The position numbers and the translations under genes are program-made. Under the pieces are notes generated by a model. That model was given only the letters and a program-made list of their open reading frames with translations, ran no database searches and had not been told where the DNA came from. A DNA stretch of 64,000 nt, taken from positions 124,001 to 188,000 of the forward strand of contig NZ_VSLZ01000002.1 in assembly GCF_010747475.1 (NCBI RefSeq), in the 5' to 3' direction. The stretch comes from Halorussus sp. MSC15.2. GTDB taxonomy: Archaea > Halobacteriota > Halobacteria > Halobacteriales > Haladaptataceae. Shown piece by piece: positions 16,175 through 25,528 of this stretch; the first letter of the stretch is position 1; every line of letters begins with the position of its first letter.

Positions 16175-17665
16175 CTACGCCACGAGCGCCGCCGCGGCGT
16201 CGGTGGCGTACTGCCAGACCGGACCGAACCCGGGGAGCAGCAGCACCGTCACGACCGCGGCCGCGGCCAGCGCGGCGTAGAGACCCACGGGCTTGGACTC
16301 GATGTCGAACTCGCCCGAGGAGTCCTCTATCCACATCGCCTTCACGACCCGCGAGTAGTAGTACAGCGACAGCGCGCTGTTGATGGCACCCACGGCGGCG
16401 AGCCACCAGAAGCCCGCGCCCACGGCGGCCGCGAACAGGAAGTACTTGCTCACGAAGCCGCCGAACGGCGGGAGTCCCGCGAGGCTGAACATGAAGACGG
16501 TCATGGCCACGCAGGCGAACGGCGCTTGCGTGGCGAGACCGTTGTAGTCCTCGAACGTCCGGCCGACAGACCAGTACTCGGCGAGGGCGATGAACAGGAA
16601 CGCGCCCGTGTTCATGAACCCGTAGACGAGCAGGTGGGCCATGCTCGCGCCGAGGACGAACTGGTCGTTACCGCCCGACAGCGCCGCGAGACCGATGAGC
16701 GCGTAGCCCGCGTGCCCGATGGACGAGTACGCGAGCATGCGCTTGACCTCGTCTTGGGTCGCGGCCGCGAAGTTACCGAGCGTCATCGTCACGACAGCGA
16801 GAATCTGGGCCGCGAGGACCCAGTCCACGCCCGCGGTCGCGCCCGTGACGAGTTCCTCGACCGGGAACGCGACAGTGAACACGCGGAACGCAACGGCGAA
16901 CCCGGCGGCCTTCGAAGCCGACGAGAGGAACGCCGAGACGGGCGCGGGTGCACCCTCGTACGCCTCGGGTGCCCAGAAGTGGAACGGGACCGACGCGGTC
17001 TTGTACGCGAACCCGCCCAGCATCATCAACACGCCGAGACCGAGGACGCCCGTCAGCTCCGTCCCGCCGACGCCGCTGGCGATTTCGGGCAGCAGCAGCG
17101 AGCCGGTGACGCCGTAGACGAGGCTGACGCCGTAGACGAAGATGGCCGACGAGAGCGCGCCGATGAGGAAGTACTTCAACCCGGCTTCGACGCTCCCGCG
17201 GTTCTTCTTCAGGATGGCGACCAGCGCGAACGACGGCAGGCTGGAGAGTTCGAGGCTGACGAACACCACCGCGAGACTGTTCGCGGCGGCCATCAGCGTC
17301 ATGCCCGTCGCCGCGAGGGTGACGAGCGCGTAGTACTCCGCCTGATACGTGTGGTCGCGCATGTAGTCGTAGCTGGCGACGCAGACCAGCGTGGTCACGC
17401 TGGCGAACACGAACGCGAAGAACAGGCTCATCGTGTCCACGACGAGCGAGTTCTGGTAGAGCCGAATCGGCTCCGCGCCCGTGCCGGCGAACAGGTACCA
17501 CGCCGAGAGACCGACCGCGACGAGCGACCCGAGGGTCGCCGTTCCGGCCAGCAGCCCGCGGTTAGTCGAGTCCGAGAAACTGTCGATGACCAACAGGAGC
17601 AGTCCCGTCAGTGCGAACGCCAGCGTCGGACCGAGCGCCATCCACGTCGGAAGTTGGAACGCCAT
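16175..17665 (-). CDS. nuoN: NADH-quinone oxidoreductase-like complex, subunit N
   Basis: 496 residues, about 14 transmembrane helices. Antiporter-family motifs include KYFLIGALSSAIFVYGVSL and KTASVPFHFWAPEAYEGAP (the conserved Lys and Pro of the proton channel), LGNFAAATQDEVKRMLAYSS and AGLPPFGGFVSKYFLF. It is one of three Mrp-like proton-pumping subunits of complex I and last of the eleven-gene operon; its start adjoins the nuoM stop. With NuoEFG absent, as in other haloarchaea, the electron input partner is not NADH dehydrogenase of the usual type. Confidence 0.95.
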   Translation of the reverse strand: MAFQLPTWMALGPTLAFALTGLLLLVIDSFSDSTNRGLLAGTATLGSLVAVGLSAWYLFAGTGAEPIRLYQNSLVVDTMSLFFAFVFASVTTLVCVASYDYMRDHTYQAEYYALVTLAATGMTLMAAANSLAVVFVSLELSSLPSFALVAILKKNRGSVEAGLKYFLIGALSSAIFVYGVSLVYGVTGSLLLPEIASGVGGTELTGVLGLGVLMMLGGFAYKTASVPFHFWAPEAYEGAPAPVSAFLSSASKAAGFAVAFRVFTVAFPVEELVTGATAGVDWVLAAQILAVVTMTLGNFAAATQDEVKRMLAYSSIGHAGYALIGLAALSGGNDQFVLGASMAHLLVYGFMNTGAFLFIALAEYWSVGRTFEDYNGLATQAPFACVAMTVFMFSLAGLPPFGGFVSKYFLFAAAVGAGFWWLAAVGAINSALSLYYYSRVVKAMWIEDSSGEFDIESKPVGLYAALAAAAVVTVLLLPGFGPVWQYATDAAAALVA

Positions 17666-19195
17666 CTATACACCACCTCCGGCCGCCGGAACCAGCGGAT
17701 TCACTGCGTCCTGAATCATCGTGTAGAAGATGCTCGGTTCGACGCCCAGCAGGATGACCAGCAGGATGAGGACCACGAGGGGGGCCACGTCGTGGAACGA
17801 GGCCGGACCGACCTCGTAGTCGGTCTCCAACTCGAACGGACCGAACAGCGTGCGCTGCATGGCGAACAGCAGGTAGCCCGCGACCACGACGATGCCGAAC
17901 ATCGCGGCGGCCGTGAACCACACCGAGCCGGCGAACGCGCCGAATGAGCCGAGGAAGATGAACAGCTCCGCGGCGAATCCGGCCATCAGCGGCAGGCCCA
18001 TGTAACCGAACGCGCCCGCGACGAACACGGCCACGGTGATGGGCATCTTGCTCGCCAGTCCGGACATGTCCGAGACCATCCGGGTGTGAGTCGTGTTGTA
18101 GATGACGCCGACCGACATGAACATCAGTCCCGAGATGAGACCGTGGGCGACCATCTGGAAGGTCGCACCGCCCATGCCGTACAGCGTGTAGGCGACGAGA
18201 CCGAGGATGACGTACCCCATCGAAGAGACCGAGGAGTACGCCACGATGCGCTTGAGGTCCGACTGAGCCAGCGCCAGCATCGCGCCGTAGATGACGCTAA
18301 TCACCGCGAACAGCGCGATGATGGGCGCGTTGTTCTGCGCGACCTCCGGCAGCATCGTGAAGTTGAACCGGAGCAGGGCGTACGTACCCATCTTCAGCAG
18401 GACCCCGGCAAGCATGATGGAGACCGGCGTCGGGGCCTCGACGTGGGCGTCCGGCAGCCACGTGTGGAACGGAACGACCGGGACCTTCACCGCGAATCCG
18501 GCGAACATGGCGACGAACGCCACCGTCTTCAGGGTACCCGCGCCGACCGGTCCCAGACTACCGAGTTCGCCCGCGCGTAGCGCCTGCGCGACGGCGGGCA
18601 GGTCGAGGGTCGTCACCGAGTCGCCGAGACCGAACACCAGCGCGATGAACCCGATGAACATCACGAGCGAGGCGATGTTCGTGTAGACGAACATCTTGAT
18701 GGCCGCGTACTTGCGGCGCGGACCGCCCCAGACGCCGATGAGGACGTACATCGGCACCAGCACCATCTCCCAGAAGACGAACCACTGGAAGAAGTCGAGC
18801 GCCGAGAAGACGCCCAGCAGGCTGGCTTCGAGGAAGAGCATCAGGCCGTAGAACTGGCTCTGACGCTCGTCGATGGGTGTCCACGACGCCAGCAGCGCCA
18901 GCGACGTGAGTACCGTGGTCAGCGCGACCAGCGGCATGCTGATACCGTCGAGACCGACGTGCCAGTTGAGCGCGTACGGTCCCGCCGTGACCCACGTGAA
19001 GCTCTCTTCGAAGGCCAGTTCGCTACCCTCCAAGAGGGCGTTACCGCTGGCCTCGTACGTGCTGTACATCCAGAGGCTCCCGGCGAGCGGGAGCAGACTG
19101 AGCGCGAACGCGAGCTTCTCCGCCACCTTGTTCGGGGCGACGAACACCACGAGCGCGCTCAGCATCGTGACCGCGATAAGTGCTTCAATCCACAT
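17666..19195 (-). CDS. nuoM: NADH-quinone oxidoreductase-like complex, subunit M
   Basis: 509 residues, about 14 transmembrane helices. The motifs NWHVGLDGISMPLVALTTVL (about 78-97), EASLLGVFSALDFFQWFVFWE with the channel Glu, KVPVVPFHTWLPDAHVEAPT and AQSDLKRIVAYSSVSSMGYV are those of NuoM. It acts in the membrane arm as a proton pump. It sits tightly between nuoL and nuoN (adjacent to both, no gap), so it is translationally coupled. The length is as usual for the family. Confidence 0.96.
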   Translation of the reverse strand: MWIEALIAVTMLSALVVFVAPNKVAEKLAFALSLLPLAGSLWMYSTYEASGNALLEGSELAFEESFTWVTAGPYALNWHVGLDGISMPLVALTTVLTSLALLASWTPIDERQSQFYGLMLFLEASLLGVFSALDFFQWFVFWEMVLVPMYVLIGVWGGPRRKYAAIKMFVYTNIASLVMFIGFIALVFGLGDSVTTLDLPAVAQALRAGELGSLGPVGAGTLKTVAFVAMFAGFAVKVPVVPFHTWLPDAHVEAPTPVSIMLAGVLLKMGTYALLRFNFTMLPEVAQNNAPIIALFAVISVIYGAMLALAQSDLKRIVAYSSVSSMGYVILGLVAYTLYGMGGATFQMVAHGLISGLMFMSVGVIYNTTHTRMVSDMSGLASKMPITVAVFVAGAFGYMGLPLMAGFAAELFIFLGSFGAFAGSVWFTAAAMFGIVVVAGYLLFAMQRTLFGPFELETDYEVGPASFHDVAPLVVLILLVILLGVEPSIFYTMIQDAVNPLVPAAGGGV

Positions 19196-21244
19196 TCAGA
19201 ACCAACCTCCCACGAGACCGATGGCGACGAGCAGCACGACGAAACTCGCCGTCAGCAGGAAGGCGTAGTTCGACACCACGCCGGTCTGGATTCGCCTGAT
19301 GCGACTCCCGCCGAACAGGCTCACGCTGGAGACGCCGTCGACCACGCCGTCGATGACGCCTTGGTCGAACTTGTCCGCGGCGCGGGCCAGCGGCAGGGTG
19401 AGACCCTCCGCGAGCCAGACCTGATACTCGTCTTGATAGTAGTTGTTGAACAGCACCGTCTTCGCACCGCCGAGTTTGTCGGTGTGCTCCTCGGGCGAGG
19501 GAACGGCGTAGAGCTTCCACGCGAGTCCCGCGCCGGCCAGCGCGAGCGCCAGCGAGACGAGACCCGGAACGATGGGCGACAGTTCTGCGTGATGGACGCC
19601 CGCCTCTTCGAGGATGTGCGTGTAGGTGTGGACCGACGTCGCTTCGAGCGAACCGCCGAGCCAGTTGTGCAGATACTCGATGTGGAGTCCCGTCACGTCG
19701 GCGACCGGGGTCATGTTGACCAGACCGGCCACCGCCGCCAGAATCCCGAGGACGGCGAGCGGGAACTTGACGTTCCAGCGCACGCCGTGGGGGTCGCGGG
19801 CGGTGTCGGTCCGGGGTTCACCGTGGAAGGTCAGCGCGACCATCCGGAAGGTGTAGAACCCGGTGAAGAACACCGCGAGCAGTCCCATCGCGTAGGCCGC
19901 CAGTAGGATGGGGTTCTCCATCCCGCGGGCGAGCGCCTCGTAGAGAATCTCGTCTTTCGACCAGAAGCCGGAGAACGGGACGATGCCCGCGAGCGCGAGC
20001 GACCCCGAGAGGAACGTGTAGTAGGTCACGGGCATCCGGTCTTTGAGACCGCCCATGTCCCACATGTCCTCGTTGTGGTGCATCGCGATGATGACCGACC
20101 CGGCACCGAGGAACAGCAGCGCCTTGAAGAACGCGTGGGTCATCAGGTGGAAGGTCGCGGCGACGTACCCGCCAGCGCCCAGTCCGAGCATCATGTACCC
20201 GTACTGGGAGATGGTCGAGTACGCCAGCACCTGCTTTATCTCCTTCTTGACGACGCCCATCGTCGCCGCGAACAGGGCTGTGAAGCCGCCGACGAACGCG
20301 ATGAGCGCCAGCACCTGCGGCAGGAGGGCGTAGAACCCGTAGATGCGCGCGACGAGGTAGACGCCCGCCGCGACCATCGTCGCCGCGTGAATAAGCGCGG
20401 AGACCGGGGTCGGACCCTCCATGGCGTCGGGCAGCCACGTGTGCAGCGGGAACTGCGCGGACTTACCGACGACGCCGCCGAGGATGAGCAGACCCAGAAC
20501 CGCGAACCAAGCCTGCGGGTCGAGACCGAGATACGTGGTTATCTCGCCCGTGTGGCCTTCGAGCAACGCCTGTTCGGCCATGTGGGGGAACGAGTGGACC
20601 GCGTGTTCGCCCTCGCCGCCGACGAACATCGACGTGCCGAAGGTGGCGAAGACGCCGACGAGGCCGACGAGGAAGAAGTAGTCACCGAAGCGGGTGACGA
20701 GGAACGCCTTCTTCGCCGCGCTCGGCGGCGCGTCGTCGCGGAACCAGAAGCCGATGAGGAGCCACGAACACAGGCCCACCAGCTCGAAGAACATGAACGC
20801 CATCAGGAGGTTGTCCGCGAACACGAACGAGAGCATGCTCGCGGTGAACAGACCGAGTCCGGCGTAGTACCGGGGCAGGCCCGTCTCTCCTTCGTCGTTC
20901 ATGTACCCGAGGCTGAAGATGTGGACGAGGAACGCCACCAGCGAGACGATGATGAGCATCATCGACGACAGCGGGTCGACGAGGACGCCCAGATGGAGGT
21001 CGAACGTCGCTTCGCCAGCGCCCGCGACCCACGTGATGTACTCGTGGTAGGTCTCGCCGCCCGACACCGTGAGGAAGACCCACAGCGACAGGAGTAGCGA
21101 GCCACCCGTGGCGAGGATGCCGGGAATCGCGCCGCCCTTGGGGAGCAGTCGCGGGGCGAACGCGCCGACGAACAACGCGATTAGGAACGATACGAACGGC
21201 AGGGCCGCGATGGCCGGAGTCAGTTCGAATGGGAGTGCTGCCAT
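19196..21244 (-). CDS. nuoL: NADH-quinone oxidoreductase-like complex, subunit L
   Basis: 682 residues, about 16 transmembrane helices, including the long C-terminal lateral-helix region seen in NuoL. Key segments are LVDPLSSMMLIIVSLVAFLV, MFFELVGLCSWLLIGFWFR (channel Glu), KSAQFPLHTWLPDAMEGPTP and TMGVVKKEIKQVLAYSTISQ, with SGFWSKDEILYEALARG later. It is the distal proton-pumping subunit. It lies just downstream of nuoK with a 4-base gap, in the usual K-L-M-N order. Confidence 0.96.
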   Translation of the reverse strand: MAALPFELTPAIAALPFVSFLIALFVGAFAPRLLPKGGAIPGILATGGSLLLSLWVFLTVSGGETYHEYITWVAGAGEATFDLHLGVLVDPLSSMMLIIVSLVAFLVHIFSLGYMNDEGETGLPRYYAGLGLFTASMLSFVFADNLLMAFMFFELVGLCSWLLIGFWFRDDAPPSAAKKAFLVTRFGDYFFLVGLVGVFATFGTSMFVGGEGEHAVHSFPHMAEQALLEGHTGEITTYLGLDPQAWFAVLGLLILGGVVGKSAQFPLHTWLPDAMEGPTPVSALIHAATMVAAGVYLVARIYGFYALLPQVLALIAFVGGFTALFAATMGVVKKEIKQVLAYSTISQYGYMMLGLGAGGYVAATFHLMTHAFFKALLFLGAGSVIIAMHHNEDMWDMGGLKDRMPVTYYTFLSGSLALAGIVPFSGFWSKDEILYEALARGMENPILLAAYAMGLLAVFFTGFYTFRMVALTFHGEPRTDTARDPHGVRWNVKFPLAVLGILAAVAGLVNMTPVADVTGLHIEYLHNWLGGSLEATSVHTYTHILEEAGVHHAELSPIVPGLVSLALALAGAGLAWKLYAVPSPEEHTDKLGGAKTVLFNNYYQDEYQVWLAEGLTLPLARAADKFDQGVIDGVVDGVSSVSLFGGSRIRRIQTGVVSNYAFLLTASFVVLLVAIGLVGGWF

Positions 21245-21248
21245 CGTT

Positions 21249-21554
21249 TCACCACCTCATCGTTGCCGCTTCAGTTACGTCCACGTCTGCGAAGTTGCGA
21301 TACAGGACGAGGATGATGCCGAGACCGACCGCGACTTCGGCGGCCGCCAGCGCCAGCGTGAACAGGCTGAACGTCTGGCCCGTCAGGTTACCGTGGAACC
21401 GCGAGAACGCGACGAGGTTGATGTTCGCCGCGTTCAGCATCAGCTCCACGCTCATCAGGAACAACAGCGCGTTCCGACGGGTCAGGATGCCGAAGATACC
21501 GATTGCGAAGATAGCGGCCGAGAGCAGGAGGTAGTACTGTATCGGAACCATCAC
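21249..21554 (-). CDS. nuoK: NADH-quinone oxidoreductase-like complex, subunit K
   Basis: 101 residues with three transmembrane helices, exact family length. MSVELMLNAANINLVAFSRF carries the membrane Glu conserved in NuoK (E of VELMLNA), and LALAAAEVAVGLGIILVLYR carries the second conserved Glu. These glutamates link quinone reduction to proton movement. The start overlaps the nuoJ2 stop by 4 bases. Confidence 0.95.
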   Translation of the reverse strand: MMVPIQYYLLLSAAIFAIGIFGILTRRNALLFLMSVELMLNAANINLVAFSRFHGNLTGQTFSLFTLALAAAEVAVGLGIILVLYRNFADVDVTEAATMRW

Positions 21555-21982
21555 TGCTCACCTCCGTCCGCTTTGCCCCCGTCCGCGACGACGTCCTGCG
21601 TGGAGGTCTCTTGCTCGACCGCGTCCGAGCGAAGCGCCGTCGTTATCTCGCCGCCTTCCTCGCGTCGCGCCAGCATGACCGCGCCGACGAGCGCCGCGAC
21701 CAGCACGAGGTCGATAATCTCGAACGGAATCAGGAATCCCTCGCTCGGGATTGCGTTCTCCGCCGGGATGTTGAACATCGCGTACCCGATGCTGGCGGTA
21801 ATCGACGCGCCGTCCGGGAAGCCAGCGGCCTCGCTGAACTCGGCACCGACGAAGACCCACGCCAGCACTCCGAACAGCGCCACCGCGGCCACGCCGGGCC
21901 ACTTTCGACCTCTGTCGTCGATGCCGACCTCGGGTTCGGTACTTACTTCGCGCCGGTCCCTATCGTCGTCGTACTTACTCAT
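21551..21982 (-). CDS. nuoJ2: complex I subunit J, C-terminal part (second J gene)
   Basis: 143 residues from ATG 21982. A charged N-terminus (MSKYDDDRDRREVSTEPEVG) is followed by helices WPGVAAVALFGVLAWVFVG and IDLVLVAALVGAVMLARREEG. The second contains the end of the NuoJ fold (ML-A-R after an EIIDLVLVAALVGA helix). Haloarchaea split NuoJ into two genes, and this is the second half. The start overlaps the first half by 4 bases (ATGA). The longer upstream opening of the frame is non-coding. Confidence 0.85.
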   Translation of the reverse strand: MSKYDDDRDRREVSTEPEVGIDDRGRKWPGVAAVALFGVLAWVFVGAEFSEAAGFPDGASITASIGYAMFNIPAENAIPSEGFLIPFEIIDLVLVAALVGAVMLARREEGGEITTALRSDAVEQETSTQDVVADGGKADGGEQ

Positions 21983-22245
21983 ACGTTCGATACCTCCTCT
22001 GTCTTGGCCTGGCGCGTCAGCATCACGGCGAACGTGATGAGGACGAGTACCCCGCCCACGTAGACGAGGACCTGCATCGCTGCGAGGAACTCCGCCTGCA
22101 GCATCACGTAGTGGACCGCGACGGAGAGTAACGCGACACCCAGCAGTAACGCCGAGTGCCAAATGTCCCGCACCAGGACGACGCCCAGACTGCTCGCTAT
22201 CGTGACGAGAGCGAACAGCCCGAACGTGAGTGTCTCGTATGCCAT
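21979..22245 (-). CDS. nuoJ1: complex I subunit J, N-terminal part (first J gene)
   Basis: 88 residues from ATG 22245 (a GTG at 22254 would add three). It has three helices: LTFGLFALVTIASSLGVVL, SALLLGVALLSVAVHYVML and FLAAMQVLVYVGGVLVLITFAVML. The last holds the YVGAI-like motif (here YVGGVLVL) of NuoJ, lining the E-channel. It is paired with nuoJ2 downstream. A ccttttaacg stretch about 30-40 bases before the start might be an internal promoter. Confidence 0.88.
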   Translation of the reverse strand: MAYETLTFGLFALVTIASSLGVVLVRDIWHSALLLGVALLSVAVHYVMLQAEFLAAMQVLVYVGGVLVLITFAVMLTRQAKTEEVSNV

Positions 22246-22274
22246 TTCAGTCACCTTGAAGTTCTCGTAATCGG

Positions 22275-22284
22275 CCTTTTAACG
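22275..22284 (-). promoter_or_regulatory. possible internal promoter before nuoJ1
   Basis: In the 52-base gap between nuoI and nuoJ1, the largest gap inside the operon, the minus strand reads cgttaaaagg about 30-39 bases before the nuoJ1 ATG. It is a TATA-like sequence and could give extra transcription of the membrane-arm genes. Confidence 0.3.
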
Positions 22285-22297
22285 TTTCGAGACGGAC

Positions 22298-22759
22298 TTA
22301 CTGGTAGTCCACCTCACCCTCGCCTTCGCCAATCCACGCACCACGGTCGGGTTCGCGGGATTCGAGGGGGTCGATGTCCTTGTACCACGGGACGTTCTTC
22401 AACTGTTCTTTGTTGTACACGAGGTCGTCTTTGGTGTCGCCCGTGAACTCGAAGTTCTCCGTCAGGAGGATGGCGTCTACCGGGCAGACCTCCTCGCACA
22501 ACCGACAGTAGACGCACTGTCCGATGTGGAGGTTGTACTGCTCGCCGTTGCGCTGGTCGTCCTGAACGATTTGAATCGTGTCGTTCGGACAGACGTTCTC
22601 GCACTGGCGACACCAGATGCAACGCTCCTGACTGAACTTGTGGACCCCGCGGAATCGGGGGCTTACTTCGGGAGCCACGTCGGGGTACTCGACCGTGAAC
22701 GTGGACCCGTCCAGTGCGTGCTTCAGCGTCGTCGCCATTGATTTGAGGACTCCAATCAT
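22298..22759 (-). CDS. nuoI: complex I iron-sulfur subunit I
   Basis: 153 residues. Two 4Fe-4S ferredoxin motifs are complete: CIWCRQCENVCP near residue 47 and CVYCRLCEEVCP near residue 85, carrying clusters N6a and N6b that pass electrons to NuoB. The N-terminal TVEYPDVAPEVSPRFRGVHKF is typical of NuoI. The start codon touches the nuoH stop. It should lie on the cytoplasmic side at the join of the membrane and peripheral arms. Confidence 0.95.
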   Translation of the reverse strand: MIGVLKSMATTLKHALDGSTFTVEYPDVAPEVSPRFRGVHKFSQERCIWCRQCENVCPNDTIQIVQDDQRNGEQYNLHIGQCVYCRLCEEVCPVDAILLTENFEFTGDTKDDLVYNKEQLKNVPWYKDIDPLESREPDRGAWIGEGEGEVDYQ

Positions 22760-23858
22760 TAGAGCATCACTCCAACGATGATGGCCGTCAGGACGAGGTT
22801 AGCGAAGCTCAGCACCAGCATGCCCTTCCAGCCGACTTCGATGAGTTGGTCGATGCGAAGACGCGGGACCGCCGAGCGCGCCCACTGCGTGAACAGGAAG
22901 ACGGCCCATATCTTGACCACGAACCAGACGAAGTTCAGCGACTCCGGCAGGAACGGGCCGCTCGGACCGCCGAGGAAGAGGGTCGCGATGATTGCGCCCC
23001 CGAGGAAGATGTGGAGGAACTCGCCGAGGTAGAACAGCACGAAGTACACCGACGAGTACTCCGTCTGGTACCCGGCGACGATTTCGGTCGGGGCCTCCGG
23101 GATGTCGAACGGGTTCCGACGACCTCCGCGAGGTTCGCGACCACGAACAGCACGAACGCGAACGGGTTCACGAATGCGAACCACGACGGAATCGTGATGC
23201 CCGCGAGCGTGAACAGCGGTTCCTGCTGTGCCGCGACAATCTGGCTCATCTGCAGCGAGTCGGTGAACAGCACGACCGACGCCGCGGTCACGACCAGCGG
23301 AATCTCGTAGGCGATGTTCTGCGCGATGGCGCGGAGACCGCCCATCAGCGAGTACTTGTTGTTCGAGGCGTAGCCGGCCATCGCCAGCGCGAGCGTGGCG
23401 ATGGAGGCCACCGCGAAGACGTAGGCCATCCCGATTTCGGGGTCGGCGAGGTGGAGATTGACGCCGAAGATGTGACCCATCGGGATGACCGCGAAGCCGA
23501 GCAGTGCCGACCCCGCCATCACGATGGGCGCGAGGTCGAAGGCCGGACGGTCGACCCCGTCCGGGATGATGAGTTCCTTGCTCAGCAGGCGGACCGCGTC
23601 GGCCACGATGATGAGCAGACCGGCGGGACCGACCCGGTTGACCGCGATGCGGTCGGTGAACGCTGCGGTTATCTTCCGCTTCGCCCACGGACCGGCGACG
23701 CCCGTCATCGCCAGCATGATGTTGCCGATGACGAACGCCGCGAGGAACGCCGCGACGGCCTCCTGCCACGGAGCCATGTTCGCGCCGAACAGGAACTTGC
23801 CGATGGTCTCGGGGAGCAGCGGTTCCGCCTGTCCCTGGAGGGGGACCAGCGCCGTCAT
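22759..23858 (-). CDS. nuoH: complex I subunit H, with an internal frameshift
   Basis: The N-terminal part (MTALVPLQGQAEPLLPETIG onward, including KELIIPDGVDRPAFDLAP) is in one frame. The C-terminal part (RNPFDIPEAPTEIVAGYQTEY onward) is in another, and they join near 23117-23123. Adding one base, for example making gaggtcggtcggaac, gives the expected LAEVGRNPFDIPEAP and a protein of about 365 residues, normal for NuoH. NuoH forms part of the quinone site, and its PFDLPEAE-like loop is exactly where the break falls. All ten other nuo genes are intact, so a sequencing deletion is more likely than real loss. Confidence 0.9.
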
Positions 23859-25528
23859 CAGCGGTCCACCTCCCCGAGAATCACGTCGAGGCTACCCAGT
23901 GCGGCCACGAGGTCGGGCACGTACTCGCCCTCGGCCATCGCCTCCAGCGAGTGGAGGTTGTTGAAGCACGGACTCCGAATCTTGAACCGGCCGGGCTTGT
24001 CGGTGCCGTCCGACCGGATGTAGATGCCGAGTTCGCCCTTCGCGCCCTCGACCGCCCGGTAGACTTCGGTGTCCGGGTCGGGCTTGAGGGTCCGCGGGAC
24101 GTTGCTCTGGATGTTGCGCTCGTCCTCGGGCCAGTCTTCGAGCAGGTCGACACACTGGCTGATTATCTTGGCCGACTCCTCGACCTCGCGCATCCGGACG
24201 AGCAGTCGAGCGAAGTTGTCACACCCGTCCTCGGTCACGACGTCCCAGTCGAGTTCGTCGTAGTAGCCGTAGGGGTCGTCGCGACGCAGGTCGTAGTCGA
24301 TGCCCGACGCGCGAGCGACCGGTCCCGTACAGCCGTACTGCTTGGCCGTCTCGGGTTCGAGGACGCCGGTGTCGATGGTCCGCTTCTGGAATATCTCGTT
24401 GCTCGTGATGAGGTCGTGGTACTCCTCCAGCGTCTCGGGCAGGTCGTCGATGAAGTCCCGGACCTTCCCGAAGAACTCCTCGCGGGGTTCGGGCAGGTCC
24501 CAGACGACCCCGCCGAGGCGGAAGTAGTTGAACATCATGCGCTGGCCCGTCAGGTCCTCCAGAATGTTCTGGACCTTCTCGCGGTCGCGCATGGCGTACA
24601 TGAAGATGGCCGTGAAGTCGCCGTAGATGTCCAGACAGAACGTCCCGAGCGCCAGCATGTGCGCCGCGATGCGGCAGAGTTCGGCGCTCATCGTCCGGAT
24701 TATCTGGGCGTACTCGGGCACCTCGATGTCGTTGAGGTCCTCCGCCACGCGAGCGTAGGCCCACTCGTTGAGCAGGCCCGCTGAGGAGTAGTCCCACCGG
24801 TCGGGGTACGGCATAATCTGGTGGCGGTAGGTGCCCTGCTGGCACATCTGCTCCTCGCAGCGGTGGAGGTAGCCGATGTCGGGTTCCACGTCCGCGACCT
24901 GCTCGCCGTCCAGCACCGTCTTGACGTGGAGCACGCCGTGGGTCGCCGGGTGGTGCGGACCGATGTTCAGGAACATCGTGTCCGACTCGCTGTCCTCCTG
25001 ACTCTCGGCAAGCGGATTGACGTGCTCGTCCAGCGTGACGAGCTGGGGCTTATCTTGGTCGTAGTCCGAACTCAGCGGGTGACCCTGCCACGTCTCGGGC
25101 AACAGGATGCGCCGCAGGTCCGGGTGGTTCTCGTAGTCGATACCGACGAGGTCGTAGGCCTCACGTTCGTGCCACTCCGCCGTCTTGTACACCGACGCGG
25201 CCGACTCGCTGGTCGGATTCTCCGGGTCGGTCGGCACGACCACGCTGACCTCCTGGGTCCGGTCGTCGTACTTGGTCAGGTGGTAGATGCTCTCGTAGCG
25301 GTCCTCGTAGTCTTGGGCCGTGAGCATCGAGAGGTGGTCGAACCCGGCCTCGTCGCGGAGGAGTTCGAGCGTCTCCTCGACCTCGTCGGGGCGGACGACG
25401 AACCCCTCGGCGTTGAGGTGGGTCTCGCGTCGAATCACGCGGTCGCCGAGCAGGTCCTCGATAGCGTCGTAATCGACGCCCGCGACCTGCATCTCCTCGG
25501 TCTGCACTGACTCTTCCTGCGAACTCAT
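23858..25528 (-). CDS. nuoCD: fused complex I subunits C and D
   Basis: 556 residues. Residues 1-175 match NuoC (FDHLSMLTAQDYEDRYESIY, EWHEREAYDLVGIDYENHPD, LRRILLPETWQGHPL). From about 185 the sequence is NuoD: NIGPHHPATHGVLHVK, GYLHRCEEQMCQQGTYRHQI, YGCTGPVARASGIDYDLRRD and FKIRSPCFNNL. The HPATHG loop and Tyr of the quinone site are present. The fusion is usual in haloarchaea. The nuoCD start overlaps the nuoB end by 4 bases, and its stop touches the nuoH start. Confidence 0.95.
   Translation of the reverse strand: MSSQEESVQTEEMQVAGVDYDAIEDLLGDRVIRRETHLNAEGFVVRPDEVEETLELLRDEAGFDHLSMLTAQDYEDRYESIYHLTKYDDRTQEVSVVVPTDPENPTSESAASVYKTAEWHEREAYDLVGIDYENHPDLRRILLPETWQGHPLSSDYDQDKPQLVTLDEHVNPLAESQEDSESDTMFLNIGPHHPATHGVLHVKTVLDGEQVADVEPDIGYLHRCEEQMCQQGTYRHQIMPYPDRWDYSSAGLLNEWAYARVAEDLNDIEVPEYAQIIRTMSAELCRIAAHMLALGTFCLDIYGDFTAIFMYAMRDREKVQNILEDLTGQRMMFNYFRLGGVVWDLPEPREEFFGKVRDFIDDLPETLEEYHDLITSNEIFQKRTIDTGVLEPETAKQYGCTGPVARASGIDYDLRRDDPYGYYDELDWDVVTEDGCDNFARLLVRMREVEESAKIISQCVDLLEDWPEDERNIQSNVPRTLKPDPDTEVYRAVEGAKGELGIYIRSDGTDKPGRFKIRSPCFNNLHSLEAMAEGEYVPDLVAALGSLDVILGEVDR

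Noticed and set aside
23110-23130. Programmed ribosomal frameshift in nuoH
   Set aside because: No slippery run is visible, and five other one-base losses in the window make a sequence error the simpler reading.
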